Source: an uncultured Eubacteriales bacterium
GTDB lineage: Bacteria; Bacillota; Clostridia; Oscillospirales; Acutalibacteraceae
DNA: 7,610 bases
Assembly (NCBI GenBank): GCA_900321595.1
Contig: ONWP01000105.1
Coordinates: forward strand, 1 to 7,610
Reading direction: 5' to 3'
This document shows, piece by piece, positions 6,351-7,610 of this stretch. The stretch's first letter is position 1; every line of letters begins with the position of its first letter. A program made the position numbers and the translations under genes. The notes beneath the pieces are model-generated. The model worked only from the letters and a program-made list of their open reading frames with translations. It ran no database searches and was not told the DNA's origin.

Positions 6351-6379
6351 ATTATATGACATTCGTCCGCGTTTGTCAA
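6351..6379 (-). promoter_or_regulatory. Perfect-consensus sigma-A promoter of the yceD-rpmF operon
   Basis: On the minus strand TTGACA (6374-6379) and TATAAT (6351-6356) are separated by exactly 17 bp (6357-6373), a full match to the vegetative consensus in both boxes and spacing. Transcription should start near 6344, about 23 nt before the yceD ATG. The -35 box begins 10 bp after the stop of the P-loop ATPase gene, and no terminator is visible between them. Confidence 0.92.
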
Positions 6380-6388
6380 CTAAAATTT

Positions 6389-6805
6389 TTATTCGACCTC
6401 GCAAAGCGCCTGCGCGTCGGCGGGAATGTTCTCGCGATCGGTCGAGACGGTGAAGACGAAATGCACGTCGGCGTCCTTCGACAGCGCGTCGACCTTCTTG
6501 ATGAACTCGCCCAGCTGGTCGAAGTCGCGCGAACCGATGCGCAGCGTGGCGTCCACGAGGATGTCGGTGATGTCGTGATCGCCGGCGCACAGACCCGCGA
6601 GCAGGCCGTAGAACGCGTCGAAGCCCTTGATCTGGAAATGGTTCGCACTGACGAGTCTGACGCGGTAGTTCACGTCGCTGGAAAGCTTCGTGCCGTCCTC
6701 GACGCATACGACGTGTCCCTGAGACGCCGCGAGCGCCGCGTCGATGCGGGCCAGCAGACGCTTCGTCTTGCCGCTGCCCTTCGTGCCGGTCAATAATGTG
6801 ATCAT
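6389..6805 (-). CDS. Small P-loop ATPase of unknown function
   Basis: A 138-aa protein with a clear Walker A motif GTKGSGKT (7-14) right at the N-terminus and a probable Walker B strand 'DILVDA' (81-86, Asp85). 'VHFVFTVSTDRENIP' (114-128) fits a later strand plus sensor-like region. There is no lid, substrate or kinase motif that names a family, and the protein is shorter than most P-loop enzymes. Similar short clostridial proteins are sometimes labelled PilT-like or thymidine-kinase-like, for which I see no support. AAGGAG (6814-6819) lies 8 nt before ATG 6805. It is 43 bp downstream of pgi with no terminator between, so it is likely cotranscribed with pgi, and it lies immediately before the yceD promoter. 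Confidence 0.8.
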   Translation of the reverse strand: MITLLTGTKGSGKTKRLLARIDAALAASQGHVVCVEDGTKLSSDVNYRVRLVSANHFQIKGFDAFYGLLAGLCAGDHDITDILVDATLRIGSRDFDQLGEFIKKVDALSKDADVHFVFTVSTDRENIPADAQALCEVE

Positions 6806-6848
6806 GTTGATTGCTCCTTACCTAATATGTATTTTGAAGTACCTGACG

Positions 6849-7610
6849 TCAGAACGTCTCCTCCAGCCGCTCGAGCAGCGCCTGACGCTGCGTCTCGTAG
6901 CCGGGTCTGCCCAAAAGGGCGAACATATTTTTCTTGTACATCTCCACGCCGGGCTGATCGAACGGGTTGATCCCCAGGATATAGCCGCTCACGCCGCAGG
7001 CGAACTCGAGGAAGTAGATGAGCAGTCCCAGATGGTACGCGTCCATCGAATCCATCGAGATGACCAGATTCGGCACGTCGCCGTCCGTGTGCGCCAGCAC
7101 CGTGGCCTGCGAGGCCCTGCGGTTCACGTGGCCGAGCGTGCGGCCAGCCAGATAATTGAGGCCGTCGGCGTCGTCGCGGTCGCGGTGGATCGTCACGTCG
7201 CGCTTGGGCACCTTGAAGGAGACCAGCGTCTCAAAGAGGATACGCTGTCCCTCCTGCACGTACTGACCCAGCGAGTGCAGATCGGTGGAGTAGATGGCGC
7301 TGGACGGGAAAATGCCCTTGCCGTCCTTGCCCTCGCTCTCGCCGAAAAGCTGCTTGAACCACTCGTTCATCATGGTGAAATCCGGCTCGTAGCAGACCAT
7401 CATCTCGACGATCTTGCCCTTGCGCAGCATGACGTTGCGGGCGGCCGCGTAACGGCAGGCGTAGTTGCGCAGCACGTCGATCTCCTCGTTGGTACACAGC
7501 TCCATCTCGTCGCGCGCGCCGCGCATGAGCTCGTCGATGTCCACGCCCGCGCAGGCGATGGGCAGCAGGCCGACCGCCGTCAGCACGCTGTAGCGGCCGC
7601 CGACGTCGTC
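6849..7610 (-). CDS. pgi: Glucose-6-phosphate isomerase, C-terminal part (N-terminus beyond window)
   Basis: The last 253 residues of phosphoglucose isomerase, which interconverts glucose-6-phosphate and fructose-6-phosphate in cytosolic glycolysis and gluconeogenesis. The fragment opens with family signature 1 ('DDVGGRYSVLTAVG') and holds signature 2 at 210-227 ('GYILGINPFDQPGVEMYKK'). Expected catalytic residues are visible in fragment numbering: Glu91 in 'LFGESEG', His112 in 'STDLHSLGQ' and Lys226 in 'EMYKK'. It has the short bacterial form (about 450 aa in Bacillus and Thermotoga), so roughly 200 residues are missing past the right edge. The stop is TGA at 6849-6851. No frameshift is present in the visible part. 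A P-loop ATPase gene follows. Confidence 0.97.
   Translation of the reverse strand, partial: DDVGGRYSVLTAVGLLPIACAGVDIDELMRGARDEMELCTNEEIDVLRNYACRYAAARNVMLRKGKIVEMMVCYEPDFTMMNEWFKQLFGESEGKDGKGIFPSSAIYSTDLHSLGQYVQEGQRILFETLVSFKVPKRDVTIHRDRDDADGLNYLAGRTLGHVNRRASQATVLAHTDGDVPNLVISMDSMDAYHLGLLIYFLEFACGVSGYILGINPFDQPGVEMYKKNMFALLGRPGYETQRQALLERLEETF

Noticed and set aside
6843..6852. CTGACGTCAG palindrome just after pgi
   Set aside because: It is only 10 bp, overlaps the stop codon and has no T-run or promoter beside it, so chance is sufficient.

Overview
The window is GC-rich bacterial DNA with almost every gene on the minus strand, so it reads from right to left. The gene content points to a high-GC Firmicute of the clostridial/Oscillospiraceae type. 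The supporting features are strong AGGAGG ribosome binding sites, sigma-A style promoters, a zinc-ribbon L32, the short prokaryotic form of glucose-6-phosphate isomerase, and a DUF512 radical-SAM gene directly upstream of der. The taxonomic placement is an inference from gene families, not from a search.

Right end (7610 to about 6389): the C-terminal part of pgi, cut by the window edge, is followed 43 bp later by a small P-loop ATPase of unknown function. Ten bases past that gene's stop lies a perfect consensus promoter (TTGACA, 17 bp, TATAAT). It drives the classic yceD(DUF177)-rpmF pair, which serves the large ribosomal subunit. A hairpin with a short T-run follows rpmF.

Middle (5551 to 1632): a GTG-started PDZ/radical-SAM/DUF512 protein, then der (two-domain ribosome-assembly GTPase) 12 bp later, then a GTG-started LacI-family regulator only 6 bp after der, then a 73-codon, very basic small reading frame with its own ribosome binding site. 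The strong intrinsic terminator of this operon lies inside the last third of that small frame. Transcripts should therefore end before its stop codon, which is the arrangement known for the ribosome-rescue factors ArfA (E. coli) and BrfA (Bacillus). This is the most interesting observation in the window.

Left end (1468 to 1): a secreted protein with a signal peptide and a LamG/concanavalin-A-like domain runs off the left edge. Its upstream region (1469-1681) holds a good sigma-A promoter overlapped by an inverted repeat, and a perfect 11+11 bp AT-rich palindrome about 75 bp upstream of the expected transcription start. The adjacent LacI-type regulator is a possible but unproven controller.

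Taken together, the window joins a core translation and ribosome-biogenesis block (YceD, L32, Der, possibly the small basic protein) to central metabolism (Pgi) on one side and an accessory surface or secreted function (LacI regulator, LamG protein) on the other. There are no RNA genes, insertion sequences or CRISPR arrays that I can recognise.
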